DNA from: Acrocarpospora phusangensis
GTDB taxonomy: Bacteria > Actinomycetota > Actinomycetes > Streptosporangiales > Streptosporangiaceae
DNA: 44,154 nt
Assembly: GCF_016862995.1 (NCBI RefSeq)
Contig: NZ_BOOA01000065.1
Coordinates: forward strand, 1-44,154
Direction: 5' to 3'
Part shown: in pieces, positions 8,512 through 16,637 of the stretch
How the letters are laid out: each line of letters opens with the position of its first letter
How positions within the stretch are numbered: position 1 is the first letter of the stretch
Notes under the pieces: model-generated
The model's input: only the letters and a program-made list of their open reading frames with translations
Database searches by the model: none
Told to the model about the DNA's origin: nothing
Program-made: the position numbers and the translations under genes

Positions 8512-9579
8512 ATGGCCACGCGCGGAACGCGTATCGTCGGCGTCGGCACGGCGACTCAGCCCAACTCCTACACCCAGACCGAGCTACTCGACCATTTCGG
8601 CATCACCGCTCCCCGGGTCCGCGGTGTCTTCCTCAACGGCGGGATCGAACGCCGGTACCTCCACCTGCCCGACGCCGGACCTGACGGCGCGCCGGTGGTC
8701 GAGTCGCAGGGCGAGTTGCTCGACAAGCATCGTGCCGACGGTGTCGCGATGGGCGCGCAGGCCGTACGTACCTGTCTCAAGCGCGCCGGCCGGGACCTGT
8801 CCGACGTCCGCTTCCTGTGCAGTGTGTCGTCGACCGGCTGGGTGACCCCGGGGTTGAGCGCGCTGCTCTGCCGGGAGCTGGAACTGTCCTGGGACTGCGG
8901 CCGGCTGGACGTGGTCGGCATGGGGTGCAACGCGGGTCTCAGCGCCCTGCCGGCGGTGACGGGCTGGGCCGAGCAGCATCCGGGCGAACTCGCGCTCCTG
9001 CTCTGCGTGGAGGTCTGCTCCGCGGCGTACGTCTTCGACTCGACGATGCGCTCGGCCGTGGTGAACAGCCTCTTCGGCGACGGCGCGGCGGCCCTGGCGG
9101 TGATCCGGGACGAACCGGAGCAGGCGCGGCGGGCCGCGGGGCCGGAGATCCTGGGGTACGCCAGCTACCTGATCCCCGACTCCCTGTCCGCGATGCGTTA
9201 CGACTGGGACTCCGGCCACGGCAAGTTCAGCTTCTATCTCGACCGCGACATCCCCTACGTGGTGGGAGCCCACGCCGAGCGGGTGGTCGACAAACTGCTG
9301 GCGCGCGCGGGCCTGGGCCGCAGGGACGTGGCGCACTGGGTGGTGCACTCGGGCGGCCGGAAGGTGATCGACGCGGTCAAGATCAATCTTGGCCTGACCC
9401 GGCATGACCTGCGCCACACGAGTGGAGTGCTGCGCGACTTCGGCAACCTGTCCAGCGGATCCTTCCTCTTCTCCTACGAGCGGCTCCTCGAAGAGGACGT
9501 GGCGCAGCCGGGCGACTACGGCGTCCTGATGGCGATGGGGCCCGGCTCGACCATCGAGACCGGGCTCATCCGATGGTGA
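8512..9579 (+). CDS. dpgA: type III polyketide synthase DpgA (3,5-dihydroxyphenylacetyl-CoA synthase)
   Basis: A 355-aa chalcone synthase-fold enzyme. The nucleophile lies in VVGMGCNAG (C139); the histidine lies in WVVHSGG and the asparagine in FGNLSSGS, completing the Cys-His-Asn triad. DpgA condenses four malonyl-CoA to a linear C8 chain and cyclises it towards 3,5-dihydroxyphenylacetyl-CoA. The identity comes from the fold plus the order dpgA-dpgB-dpgC-aminotransferase that follows. ATG at 8512 is preceded by GGGAGGGAC; an in-frame TTG at 8485 is rejected because it lies inside the operator. The gene begins a rightward operon that overlaps dpgB by 7 nt. Confidence 0.93.
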   Translation: MATRGTRIVGVGTATQPNSYTQTELLDHFGITAPRVRGVFLNGGIERRYLHLPDAGPDGAPVVESQGELLDKHRADGVAMGAQAVRTCLKRAGRDLSDVRFLCSVSSTGWVTPGLSALLCRELELSWDCGRLDVVGMGCNAGLSALPAVTGWAEQHPGELALLLCVEVCSAAYVFDSTMRSAVVNSLFGDGAAALAVIRDEPEQARRAAGPEILGYASYLIPDSLSAMRYDWDSGHGKFSFYLDRDIPYVVGAHAERVVDKLLARAGLGRRDVAHWVVHSGGRKVIDAVKINLGLTRHDLRHTSGVLRDFGNLSSGSFLFSYERLLEEDVAQPGDYGVLMAMGPGSTIETGLIRW

Positions 9580-10250
9580 GGGGAGAAACGAGGGTGGTGC
9601 GGATCGGAAGCTCCGAGGGCCTGAGCGGGAAGCTGCTCGACGACCTCGACCAGGCCGCCCGTCTGGCCGACGAAGGCCACGGGGTGATCCTCGACCTGCA
9701 TCCGGCCGGCGAGGGCACATGGCCGGGGCGGACCGACGTGTACGAGGTCAGCCGGTGGGAACGCACCCTCCGCCGGCTGGAGCGCGCTTCGATGCCGTTG
9801 ATCGCCGTGGCCGCGGAAACCTGCTCCGGGCCCGCGGCAGAGGTGCTGCTCGTGACGGACTACCGGATCGGCACCCCGGATTTCCGTTTCCAGGCCGTGA
9901 CCGGCCGCGCCTCGTGGCCGGGGGTGGCGCTCCATCGCCTGGCCTGCCAGCTCGGGGTCGCCCGCGCCCGTCGCCTGGTCCTGTGGCCCACCTCGCTCCC
10001 CGCCGGGCAGGCGGTCGACTGGGGGCTGCTGGACGAGGTGGCCCCCGACCGGGATGCGGCTCTCCGGCGCGCGAACGAGCTGCTCGCCGGCATGACGGCG
10101 GCGGACGGGGACGACCTCGCGCTTCGCCGGCGGCTGCTCCTGGACGCGCCGGCGCTCAGCGTGGACGACGCGCTGGGAGCGCATCTGGCGGCCTGCGACC
10201 GTGTCCTTCGCCGCGCGGGAGTGCCGGTCGGCGTCGGAGATCTGTCGTGA
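9573..10250 (+). CDS. dpgB: enoyl-CoA hydratase-like accessory protein DpgB
   Basis: A 225-aa truncated-looking crotonase homologue: VILDLHPAG, then VAAETCSGPAAEVLLVTDYRI in place of the usual glycine-rich oxyanion segment, then ASWPGVALHRLACQLG. The weak crotonase motif and short length are typical of DpgB, which works with DpgA and DpgD to make 3,5-dihydroxyphenylacetyl-CoA. It starts inside the end of dpgA (7-nt overlap) and its stop overlaps the dpgC start as GTGA, so translation is coupled across the operon. Confidence 0.88.
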   Translation: MVRGETRVVRIGSSEGLSGKLLDDLDQAARLADEGHGVILDLHPAGEGTWPGRTDVYEVSRWERTLRRLERASMPLIAVAAETCSGPAAEVLLVTDYRIGTPDFRFQAVTGRASWPGVALHRLACQLGVARARRLVLWPTSLPAGQAVDWGLLDEVAPDRDAALRRANELLAGMTAADGDDLALRRRLLLDAPALSVDDALGAHLAACDRVLRRAGVPVGVGDLS

Positions 10251-11524
10251 CCGCCGTCGGTGTCGAGGGCTTGGCCGTACAGCTCGCGGGCGAGATCGGC
10301 GCGGGCGAGGAGGCCCTGGCCGCGCTGCCGCCGCCGGAAGAGCGGGACCCCGACGCCCGTGCCCGGGCCGCGGAGGCACACCGGGTGAACCGGCGGGCCC
10401 GTACGCGGTTCCTCCGCCGGCACGCCGAGCGCGTCTACCGGGAACTCACCGACGACCTGCGGATTCACCGGACGCTCGACGACCTGCTGGGCGTGACGGC
10501 CGAGCGATACCCCGGCCTGGTGCCCACACCGGCACAGATCACCGAGGAGCGGAGCCGTACCCAGTCCCGCAAGGAAGGACGGGAGATAGACCAGGGGATC
10601 TTCCTCGGCGAGATCCTGCGACTGCCCCGGGCGGGTGCGCATCTGCTCGCGGCCCAGCAGGCCCCCACGGAGCACGCGCTGCGGCTGCTCGACGACTTCC
10701 GGCGCACCGGGGAGGCGGGCCTGGAGACGGTCCACCTGCTCCGCCGGGACGGCGTCGGGTACCTGACCGTGCACAACACGCGGTATCTCAACGCGGAGGA
10801 CGACCAGCTCGGTCAGGACATGGAGACCGCGGTCGACCTCGTGCTCCTGGACGACGCCGTGCACGTCGGCGTCGTACGCGGGGGCGCCATGACCCATCCC
10901 CGCTACCGGGACCGCCGCGTCTTCAACTCCGGAATGAACCTGACCCACCTGTACAACGGGCAGATCTCGTACGTCGGTTTCGTGCTGGGACGCGAGGTCG
11001 GCTACATCAACAAGATCTTCCGTGGCGGGACGATCGCCGGCCGGCCGGTGGAGAAGCCGTGGGTGGCGGCGGTCGACAGCTTCGCGATCGGCGGCGGGAT
11101 GCAGTTGCTGCTCGTCTTCGATCATGTGGTGGCCTGTGATGACAGCTACTTCAGCCTGCCTGCCGTACAGGAGGGGATCGTCCCGGGAGCGGCCAACCTG
11201 CGGCTGCCCAGACTGGTGGGAGGCCGGTTGGCGCGCCAGCTGCTGCTGGGCGGGGACAGGATCCCGGCGGACGATCCCCGTGCGCGCCTGTGGTGCGACT
11301 CGGTGATGCCGGCCGACGCGATGGAGGCCGCGGTGGCCGAAGCGGCCGGCCGCCTGGACAGTGCCGCGGTCGTGAGCAACCGCCGGATGCTCCGCCTGGC
11401 CGAGGAGCCGGACACGCTGTTCCAGCGGTACCTCGCGGCGTTCGCGGTGGAGCAGGTCCAGCGGATGTACAGCCAGGACGTCCTCGAACGCTTGGAGATG
11501 GCATGGGTGAGACGGCACCGGTGA
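10247..11524 (+). CDS. dpgC: 3,5-dihydroxyphenylacetyl-CoA dioxygenase DpgC
   Basis: A 425-aa protein with a helical N-terminal region (about 1-190) and a C-terminal crotonase fold, the layout of DpgC. DpgC is a cofactor-free and metal-free dioxygenase that converts 3,5-dihydroxyphenylacetyl-CoA to 3,5-dihydroxyphenylglyoxylate, releasing CoA. Visible segments include EGREIDQGIFLGEILRLP, VVRGGAMTHPRY, NGQISYVGFVLGREVGYINK and the oxyanion region DSFAIGGGMQLL. The start is GTG at 10247, in a GTGA overlap with the dpgB stop; an earlier in-frame start would lie in dpgB. Length fits the known enzymes. Confidence 0.94.
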   Translation: MTAVGVEGLAVQLAGEIGAGEEALAALPPPEERDPDARARAAEAHRVNRRARTRFLRRHAERVYRELTDDLRIHRTLDDLLGVTAERYPGLVPTPAQITEERSRTQSRKEGREIDQGIFLGEILRLPRAGAHLLAAQQAPTEHALRLLDDFRRTGEAGLETVHLLRRDGVGYLTVHNTRYLNAEDDQLGQDMETAVDLVLLDDAVHVGVVRGGAMTHPRYRDRRVFNSGMNLTHLYNGQISYVGFVLGREVGYINKIFRGGTIAGRPVEKPWVAAVDSFAIGGGMQLLLVFDHVVACDDSYFSLPAVQEGIVPGAANLRLPRLVGGRLARQLLLGGDRIPADDPRARLWCDSVMPADAMEAAVAEAAGRLDSAAVVSNRRMLRLAEEPDTLFQRYLAAFAVEQVQRMYSQDVLERLEMAWVRRHR

Positions 11525-12801
11525 GCCGCTACGCGATCCCCGCCGAGCGCCTGCACGGCTCGGTCTTCGACGACCGGCTGCTCTCCATGGTCTTCCTCAA
11601 CGAGATCATGGCCAGATTCCCCGAGGCGATCTCGTTCGCGCCAGGCGCCCCCCACGAGAGCCTGTTCGAGGGCGTCGACGTGGGCCGATGCGTGGACAGG
11701 TACGCCGCGTACCTGCGCGAGAACGGACTGAGCCCGGACGGCGTCCGCAGCCGCCTCTACCAGTACGGCCCCAGCCGCGGACTGGTGAACGATCTCGTGG
11801 CCGAGGCGGTGCGCCGGGACGAGCGGATCGACGTGGGGCCTGACGCCGTGCTGCTCACCGTCGGCGCGCAGGAGGCCATCTTCCTGCTGTTGCGCGTGCT
11901 GCACGAGGCGGCGACGGACGCGGTGGCCGTCGTCGAGCCGACCTATCCGGGGCTCCTCGGCGCCGCCCGGCTGCTCGGCCTGCCGGTCGTCGGCCTCGGG
12001 GACGACGGAGCCGGACCGGATCCGGCGGACCTGCGCGAGCTGTACCAGCGCACGCTCAAGGCCGGACGGCGGATTCGCACCCTCTACCTCTGCCCGGACT
12101 TCGCGAACCCGTCAGGAACCCAGCTCTCCCTCGAACGCCGCAAGGCCCTGCTGGCGGAGGCCGACCGGCTGGATCTACTGATCATCGAGGACACGGCCTA
12201 CCGGTTCACCGCCGCGCCCGGCTCCGCCCCGCCGTCGATGAAGGCGCTGGACGACGTGGGCCGCGTGGTGCAGGTGGGCAGCTTCGCCAAGATCGCCGTC
12301 CCCGGCGCGCGGACCGGTTACCTGATCGCCGACCAGCGTACGGACACGGGCACGACCCTGGCGGAACACCTCGCCACCGCCAAGGCCGCCCTCACGATCA
12401 ACACCGCTCCGATCGCCCAGGCCGTGGCCGGCGGCCTGCTCCTGGAGCACGGCGGGTCGATCGCCGAGCTGGGACGCGCCAAGGGCGAGCTCTACCGCGG
12501 AAACCTCCGGCACCTCCTGGCCGCCCTGCGCCTGCACATCGGTCCTCCGGAGGGCAACGCGGCCGGAGTGCGCTGGAATGAACCGGCGGGCGGCTTCTTC
12601 GTCCAGATGACCCTGCCGATTCCCGCGGACGACGCCCTGCTGTACCGCTCGGCTCGCGAATTCGGGGTGCTGTGGACCCCGATGCGCGCGTTCTACCTCG
12701 GCGACGACGGCGAATTCCGGCTGCGGCTGTCCTGCAGTTCCCTCAATCCGCCCCAGATCGACGAGGGAGTCGTCCGGCTGGCCAAAGCGCTGAGCCTGTG
12801 A
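11503..12801 (+). CDS. hpgT: PLP-dependent aminotransferase, (di)hydroxyphenylglycine type (HpgT/PgaT-like)
   Basis: A 432-aa class I/II aminotransferase. The PLP lysine is in VGSFAKIAVPGARTGY, the substrate/PLP asparagine in CPDFANPSGTQ, and RLRLSCSS near the end holds the carboxylate-binding arginine. In glycopeptide pathways HpgT/PgaT transaminates 3,5-dihydroxyphenylglyoxylate (and the 4-hydroxy analogue) to the phenylglycine. As the last gene of the dpg operon it completes Dpg synthesis. ATG at 11503 is chosen for GGAG 5 nt upstream, giving a 22-nt overlap with dpgC; a GTG at 11521 is an alternative. No hydroxymandelate pathway genes (hmaS, hmo) are in the window, so Dpg is the expected product. 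Confidence 0.88.
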   Translation: MGETAPVSRYAIPAERLHGSVFDDRLLSMVFLNEIMARFPEAISFAPGAPHESLFEGVDVGRCVDRYAAYLRENGLSPDGVRSRLYQYGPSRGLVNDLVAEAVRRDERIDVGPDAVLLTVGAQEAIFLLLRVLHEAATDAVAVVEPTYPGLLGAARLLGLPVVGLGDDGAGPDPADLRELYQRTLKAGRRIRTLYLCPDFANPSGTQLSLERRKALLAEADRLDLLIIEDTAYRFTAAPGSAPPSMKALDDVGRVVQVGSFAKIAVPGARTGYLIADQRTDTGTTLAEHLATAKAALTINTAPIAQAVAGGLLLEHGGSIAELGRAKGELYRGNLRHLLAALRLHIGPPEGNAAGVRWNEPAGGFFVQMTLPIPADDALLYRSAREFGVLWTPMRAFYLGDDGEFRLRLSCSSLNPPQIDEGVVRLAKALSL

Positions 12802-12803
12802 CG

Positions 12804-13532
12804 CTAAACGCCGGGGCGTTGGCGAAAGGTCTGCTCCGGGATCATGCTCAACCGGAACTGATAACCGAGCAGTACGGCCTCGCTGCGACTACGCAGGCCG
12901 AGCTTGGACAGGATGTTGTACGCGTGCGATCGGACCGTCGCCTCCGATATCACCAGGTGCTCGGCGATCTCCGCGTTCGTGTGGCACATCCCCAGCAGCG
13001 CGAGCACCTCCTGCTCCCGCTTCGTGAGCACCTTCGTCGCCTCCAGAATGCGTGCGGGATCGGTGGTGATCTGGGTGGCCACCCAGTCCAGTAACGGGCC
13101 GGCGAGACTGGGCGACAGGAAGGACTCACCGGCGGCGACATTCTGCACCGCCTGGCCGAGCTCCTGATCGACGGACCGGTCGCTGACGAAGGCCCGGATT
13201 CCACTGCGAATCGCCATCAGGACGAACTGCACCCCCATGGTGTCCCCGATGGCGACGATCGGGGCGAGCGGCTGGTCTCCAGCGCCGGATTTGGCCATCA
13301 TGTCCGAGCCCGCGAAGATGACCGCGACGTCGACACCGGCGGTGACGGCCGGAAGCACGTCGGAGACTTTGGTGTGGATATCTGCGACGTCTATGTCGGG
13401 GTATTTGCGAAGTGCATTCTTAATGCCTTCGACCATGAGAGGATGTTCGACGTGAAGCGACACTCTGATTTTATTGCCGGCGGCATCGCCAGGTGGCGTT
13501 GACTTTCGTGCGTCGATGGATGAGTCGGACAT
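12804..13532 (-). CDS. LuxR/NarL-type regulator with degenerate receiver domain
   Basis: A 242-aa protein with a response-regulator-like N-terminus (about 20-140) and a clear LuxR helix-turn-helix (LTKREQEVLALL to VRSHAYNILSKLGL, about 168-213). The receiver has lost its chemistry: the usual acidic pair near the N-terminus is VE in SLHVEHP, and the phospho-acceptor position in DVAVIFAG is phenylalanine 73. It is therefore probably not phosphorylated; no histidine kinase is nearby. It lies 2 bp from the convergent end of the dpg operon and is the only regulator inside the cluster, so it is the likely pathway switch. Codon 147 is TTA, so translation may need the bldA tRNA. GGAGG precedes the ATG. 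Confidence 0.88.
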   Translation of the reverse strand: MSDSSIDARKSTPPGDAAGNKIRVSLHVEHPLMVEGIKNALRKYPDIDVADIHTKVSDVLPAVTAGVDVAVIFAGSDMMAKSGAGDQPLAPIVAIGDTMGVQFVLMAIRSGIRAFVSDRSVDQELGQAVQNVAAGESFLSPSLAGPLLDWVATQITTDPARILEATKVLTKREQEVLALLGMCHTNAEIAEHLVISEATVRSHAYNILSKLGLRSRSEAVLLGYQFRLSMIPEQTFRQRPGV

Positions 13533-14010
13533 CCCGGCCTCCGATTCAGACTTAGTCCAAATAGTGGTTGCAGCGCTGACTTCACGCGGGAATCACCAAG
13601 AGAATGGCATCGGATCAGGGGTCTATTTCAAAGGTGGTTCCTGCGCGGGGAAGCCTTGAATCTGGGCCCATTCACGCTTCTACCGGCCGGGTCCCGGCTC
13701 CAGGTGAAGGTGCACCGTGGTCTCGTCATCGACGTGGCGCAGGACCGTGATTCATGCGCGAGTGCGGCCGACCGGTTATCTACCGTGGCACCGCGACGGC
13801 CACAGCCGATAGTAGTGGGAGAGCCCGACGCGATTCCATGCGCGATTTACCTCCTCGGTCGCGGAGCTATGCGGTCCTCCTGTATTTCAAATTAACAAAC
13901 ACCGGTATATCGATGGTATATCGAGCCTTTCCGTGTAATGGATCGCGCCGTGGCAATAGGCCGGCGTGCGTACGCCCCGACGCACTCGTAGACTCGGACG
14001 CTTGACTGAG
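13533..14010. other. 478-bp intergenic region between LuxR regulator and S66 peptidase
   Basis: No convincing gene: the short open frames here have no family motifs and mixed codon character. GC content falls locally, especially near 13860-13925. It holds a palindrome GACTTAGTC (13549-13557), 16 bp upstream of the luxR start; an imperfect repeat GATTC(C)ATGCGCGA at 13749-13761 and 13832-13845; and the paired boxes at 13904-13924. It must contain the promoters of both flanking divergent genes. Confidence 0.6.
13904..13924. promoter_or_regulatory. 11-bp-period direct repeat GGTATATCGA
   Basis: GGTATATCGA occurs at 13904-13913 and again at 13915-13924, a spacing of 11 bp, so both copies face the same side of the helix. 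The repeat lies in an AT-rich patch about 87 bp before the S66 peptidase start. Tandem repeats with an 11-bp period are typical of SARP-type activator sites, but no SARP gene is in the window, so the binding protein is unknown. Confidence 0.4.
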
Positions 14011-14928
14011 ATGACCCCGATTGCCCGTCCGCCCAGGCTGCGGCCGGGAGACCGCGTGGCCGTGGTCGCGCCCAGCGGACCGGTCTCGCCGGAACGGCTG
14101 GCGTACGGGTGTGCCCGCCTTTGCGCCGCCGGCCTGGACGTGGTCACCGGCGAGCACGTTCTCGCGCGGCACGGCCTCTTCGCCGGCACCGACCAGGAGC
14201 GGGCCGCCGACCTCACCGCCGCCTGGTGCGACGAGCGGGTCCGCGCGGTGCTCTGCGCTCGCGGCGGGTACGGCGCGTTGCGCGTGCTGGACCACCTCGA
14301 TCCGGAGCAGTTCGCCGCCGCCGCGCCGAAGCCGCTGGTCGGCTCGAGCGACGCGACGGTCCTGCACCGCTGGCTCGCCGAGCACACGGGGGCCGTCGGC
14401 CTCTACGGACCGATGGTGGCCGGTACGGCACTGGGCACCGACCGCCTCGGCGACCGATGGGCCCAGCAGCTGATCCGTACGCTGATGTCCCCGGAGGAGA
14501 CGCGGCACCTGCACTGCCCGGACGCCACCGAACTGGTGCCAGGACAGGCCGCCGGCCCGGTCGTCGGCGGCAACCTCAACCTGCTGGCAGCCCTGCTGGG
14601 CAGTCCCGAGGCCGGGTCGGCGGCAGGCTGCGTCGTCGTGCTGGAGGACGTCAACAAGGAAGCTCACCGGCTCGACCGGCTGTTCACCCAGATGCTGCGC
14701 TCCGGGTGGTTCGACGGCGCCGTCGCGGTGGTGGCGGGGCGGTGGCGGAACTGCGGCCCGGATCCGGACACGATCCTGCGCGAGCGTCTCGGCCCGCTGG
14801 GCATTCCGATCCTGGCCGGATTCGACGTCGGGCACGGCCCCCGCCAGCTCACCGTCCCCCTAGGCGTCCCGGCCGTGCTGGACACGGGCCGCCGATCACT
14901 GCGCTACAGCGTGCCGGCCCTGAGGTGA
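14011..14928 (+). CDS. S66 family peptidase (LD-carboxypeptidase/MccF-like)
   Basis: A 305-aa serine peptidase of family S66. The N-terminal GDRVAVVAPSGP, the nucleophile segment VGSSDATVLH (serine at 112/113), the glutamate segment VVLEDVNKEAHRLDRL and the histidine segment GFDVGHGPRQLTVPLG together form the family's Ser-Glu-His site. Members are either cytoplasmic LD-carboxypeptidases of murein recycling or MccF-like self-immunity enzymes that cleave aminoacyl-nucleotide antibiotics. Gene context (adenylation enzyme, carrier, nucleoside hydrolase-like protein, exporter) favours an immunity or tailoring role, but sequence alone does not separate the two. The ATG is weakly preceded by GACTGAG. 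Its 3' end overlaps the convergent HAD gene by 25 bp. Confidence 0.85.
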   Translation: MTPIARPPRLRPGDRVAVVAPSGPVSPERLAYGCARLCAAGLDVVTGEHVLARHGLFAGTDQERAADLTAAWCDERVRAVLCARGGYGALRVLDHLDPEQFAAAAPKPLVGSSDATVLHRWLAEHTGAVGLYGPMVAGTALGTDRLGDRWAQQLIRTLMSPEETRHLHCPDATELVPGQAAGPVVGGNLNLLAALLGSPEAGSAAGCVVVLEDVNKEAHRLDRLFTQMLRSGWFDGAVAVVAGRWRNCGPDPDTILRERLGPLGIPILAGFDVGHGPRQLTVPLGVPAVLDTGRRSLRYSVPALR

Positions 14929-15605
14929 AGGGCGAACAGGTCGTCGAGCCCGACCCCGGCCAGTGACGGCAGAATCAGGTCGGCGACGGCCAGATCATGT
15001 CCGATGGTGAGCGGCCCGGGGACCGCCACGCAGCGCAGGCCGGCCGCCTGGGCGGCGGTTACGCCGGTGGCGGTGTCCTCGATCGCGACGGCCGCGGGCG
15101 CCGGCGACCGCAGGCTCGCCAGCGCGGCCAGGTAGAGGTCCGGCGCCGGTTTACCGGCCGCGACATCGTCGCGGCAGAACACCGCGGCGAACGCGGACAG
15201 CAGCCCGACCCGCTCCAGATGCCCGGTCACCCATTCCCGGTTGGCGCTTGAGGCCACCGCGGTGCGCACTCCGGCAGCCCGCGCCTGCTCAAGCAGCTCT
15301 CGTACTCCCGGCAGGACCGGCAGGTCCAGGGCCAGGGCCCGCACCCGGGAACGGATCCGGTCGATCGCCGCCAGCGGATCGCCACCGGCCGCCCCGAGTA
15401 CCGCCGCCACCCGCTCGGGCCGCAGACTCGGCGTTCCGAGGGTGGCCACGAACGCTTCCTCGTCGAAAGGAACGCCGAGATCGACACACTCGGCCCGCCA
15501 CCCGGCCACCACAGCCGACTCGGTGTCGACGATCACCCCGTCGAAATCGAAGATGAGAGCGCGGCTATCGGTTCCGCCGGCCGGGTGCGCCGAGACGCTC
15601 GACAT
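14904..15605 (-). CDS. HAD superfamily (subfamily IA) phosphatase
   Basis: A 233-aa haloacid-dehalogenase-fold phosphatase. Motif I is FDFDGVIVDTES (about 19-30), with the nucleophile and acid aspartates; motif II is AVASSAN, motif III is the lysine in AAGKPAPD, and motif IV is AIEDTATGV. The cap region after motif I is of the beta-phosphoglucomutase/phosphoglycolate phosphatase type, so a sugar phosphate is a plausible substrate. It is divergent from the 6-phosphogluconate dehydrogenase-like gene, with GGAGG before the ATG. I infer that it dephosphorylates a sugar intermediate of the neighbouring block. Confidence 0.87.
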   Translation of the reverse strand: MSSVSAHPAGGTDSRALIFDFDGVIVDTESAVVAGWRAECVDLGVPFDEEAFVATLGTPSLRPERVAAVLGAAGGDPLAAIDRIRSRVRALALDLPVLPGVRELLEQARAAGVRTAVASSANREWVTGHLERVGLLSAFAAVFCRDDVAAGKPAPDLYLAALASLRSPAPAAVAIEDTATGVTAAQAAGLRCVAVPGPLTIGHDLAVADLILPSLAGVGLDDLFALHLRAGTL

Positions 15606-15635
15606 TGTGCCTCCGATTTCCGGATTTGTGAATAT

Positions 15636-15649
15636 CCCATATTAGTGGG
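15636..15649. promoter_or_regulatory. dyad CCCA-N6-TGGG in HAD/6PGDH divergent promoter region
   Basis: CCCATATTAGTGGG has perfect 4-bp arms around TATTAG and lies in the 108-bp gap between the divergent HAD and 6PGDH-like genes, in a local AT-rich patch. It overlaps plausible -10 sequences on both strands. The site is short and could be chance. Confidence 0.3.
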
Positions 15650-15713
15650 GCGTTTGATAACGTGCGGAACGCGACATTTCACCGGGACGGGAGTACACGT
15701 CGGGGAGGGTGCA

Positions 15714-16625
15714 ATGGACATCGGACTGGTGGGGCTCGGTCGGATGGGGGCCGGGATCGCGCGGCACTGGTTGCGGGACGGTCATCGGGTGGTGGGCCAC
15801 GACCTGGACGAAACGGCGATGGCCGGTCTGGCGGCTGACGGTCTGGAACCGGCCGAGGACCTCGCGGCACTGATCACCGCCCTGCCGGCGCCGAGAGCGG
15901 TGTGGACGATGCTGCCGGCCGGCGCCCCGACGCGGGCGGTCACCGACTACCTCGAGGAGGCTCTCGAACCGGGAGATCTCCTGATGGACGGCGGAAACAC
16001 CAACTTCCACGAGTCGGTCGCGCGGGCCGCCCGGTTTCGGGAGAAGGGCCTGCGGTTCCTCGACGTCGGCACGTCGTCGGGGCTGCTCGGCCGGGCGGAG
16101 GGATACTGCCTGATGGTCGGCGGCGAGCCCGAACTGGCGGCGGAGATGATGCCGGTCCTGCGGAGCATCGCCGCCGAGGGCGGATGCGAGTACGTCGGCC
16201 CCTCCGGTGCCGGCCACTACGTGAAAATGATCCACAACGGCATCGAATACGGGCTGCTCGAAGCGTACGCCGAAGGCTTCGAAGTGCTGAGGGCCAGCCA
16301 GTACGACCTGGACCTGCCCGCCATCGCCGAGCTGTGGCGGCACAACAGCCTCGTCCAGTCCCGGCTGCTCGACCTGCTCGCCAACAAGCTCGACGCCGAC
16401 CCGGAACTGTCCAAGTACTCCGACTACGTCGAGGATCTGGGGACGGGCCGCTGGGCGGTGCTGGAGGCGATCGACCGGAACGTCCCGGCCCCGGCGATGA
16501 CCGCCGCCCTGCTGACCCGTTTACGCTCCCGCCAGGAGACGTCCTTCGGCGGACAGGTCCTGTCGGCGCTGCGGGAGGAATTCGGCGGCCACGTCGTCAA
16601 CCGGCCGCACGGACCGGTGGCCTGA
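15714..16625 (+). CDS. 6-phosphogluconate dehydrogenase-like enzyme (short GndA type)
   Basis: A 303-aa beta-hydroxyacid dehydrogenase. The Rossmann motif is GLVGLGRMGAGIA (about 4-16); DGGNTNFHESVARA and GPSGAGHYVKMIHNGIEYG hold the substrate-binding and catalytic lysine/asparagine residues of 6-phosphogluconate dehydrogenase. It lacks the long C-terminal domain, as do other short bacterial forms. The family decarboxylates 6-phosphogluconate to ribulose 5-phosphate with reduction of NAD(P). Here it heads a rightward run with an oxidoreductase and a nucleoside hydrolase-like protein, so it may be a dedicated copy making a pentose or related sugar acid unit. Codon 270 is TTA. GGGGAGGG precedes ATG. 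Confidence 0.9.
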   Translation: MDIGLVGLGRMGAGIARHWLRDGHRVVGHDLDETAMAGLAADGLEPAEDLAALITALPAPRAVWTMLPAGAPTRAVTDYLEEALEPGDLLMDGGNTNFHESVARAARFREKGLRFLDVGTSSGLLGRAEGYCLMVGGEPELAAEMMPVLRSIAAEGGCEYVGPSGAGHYVKMIHNGIEYGLLEAYAEGFEVLRASQYDLDLPAIAELWRHNSLVQSRLLDLLANKLDADPELSKYSDYVEDLGTGRWAVLEAIDRNVPAPAMTAALLTRLRSRQETSFGGQVLSALREEFGGHVVNRPHGPVA

Positions 16626-16637
16626 CGGAGGCACGGC

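Noticed and set aside
7669-12801. A classical glycopeptide antibiotic cluster
   Set aside because: Only the Dpg genes are present in the window; there are no P450 cross-linking enzymes, Hpg genes, halogenase or vanHAX-type genes.
13656-14005. Two small rightward frames in the luxR/S66 gap (13656-13895 and 13754-14005)
   Set aside because: No ribosome binding sites, no family motifs, overlapping frames with unlike codon use; treated as intergenic.
14011-14928. Assigning the S66 peptidase firmly to murein recycling (ldcA) or firmly to MccF immunity
   Set aside because: The catalytic residues are shared by both groups; only context favours the second, so no symbol is given.
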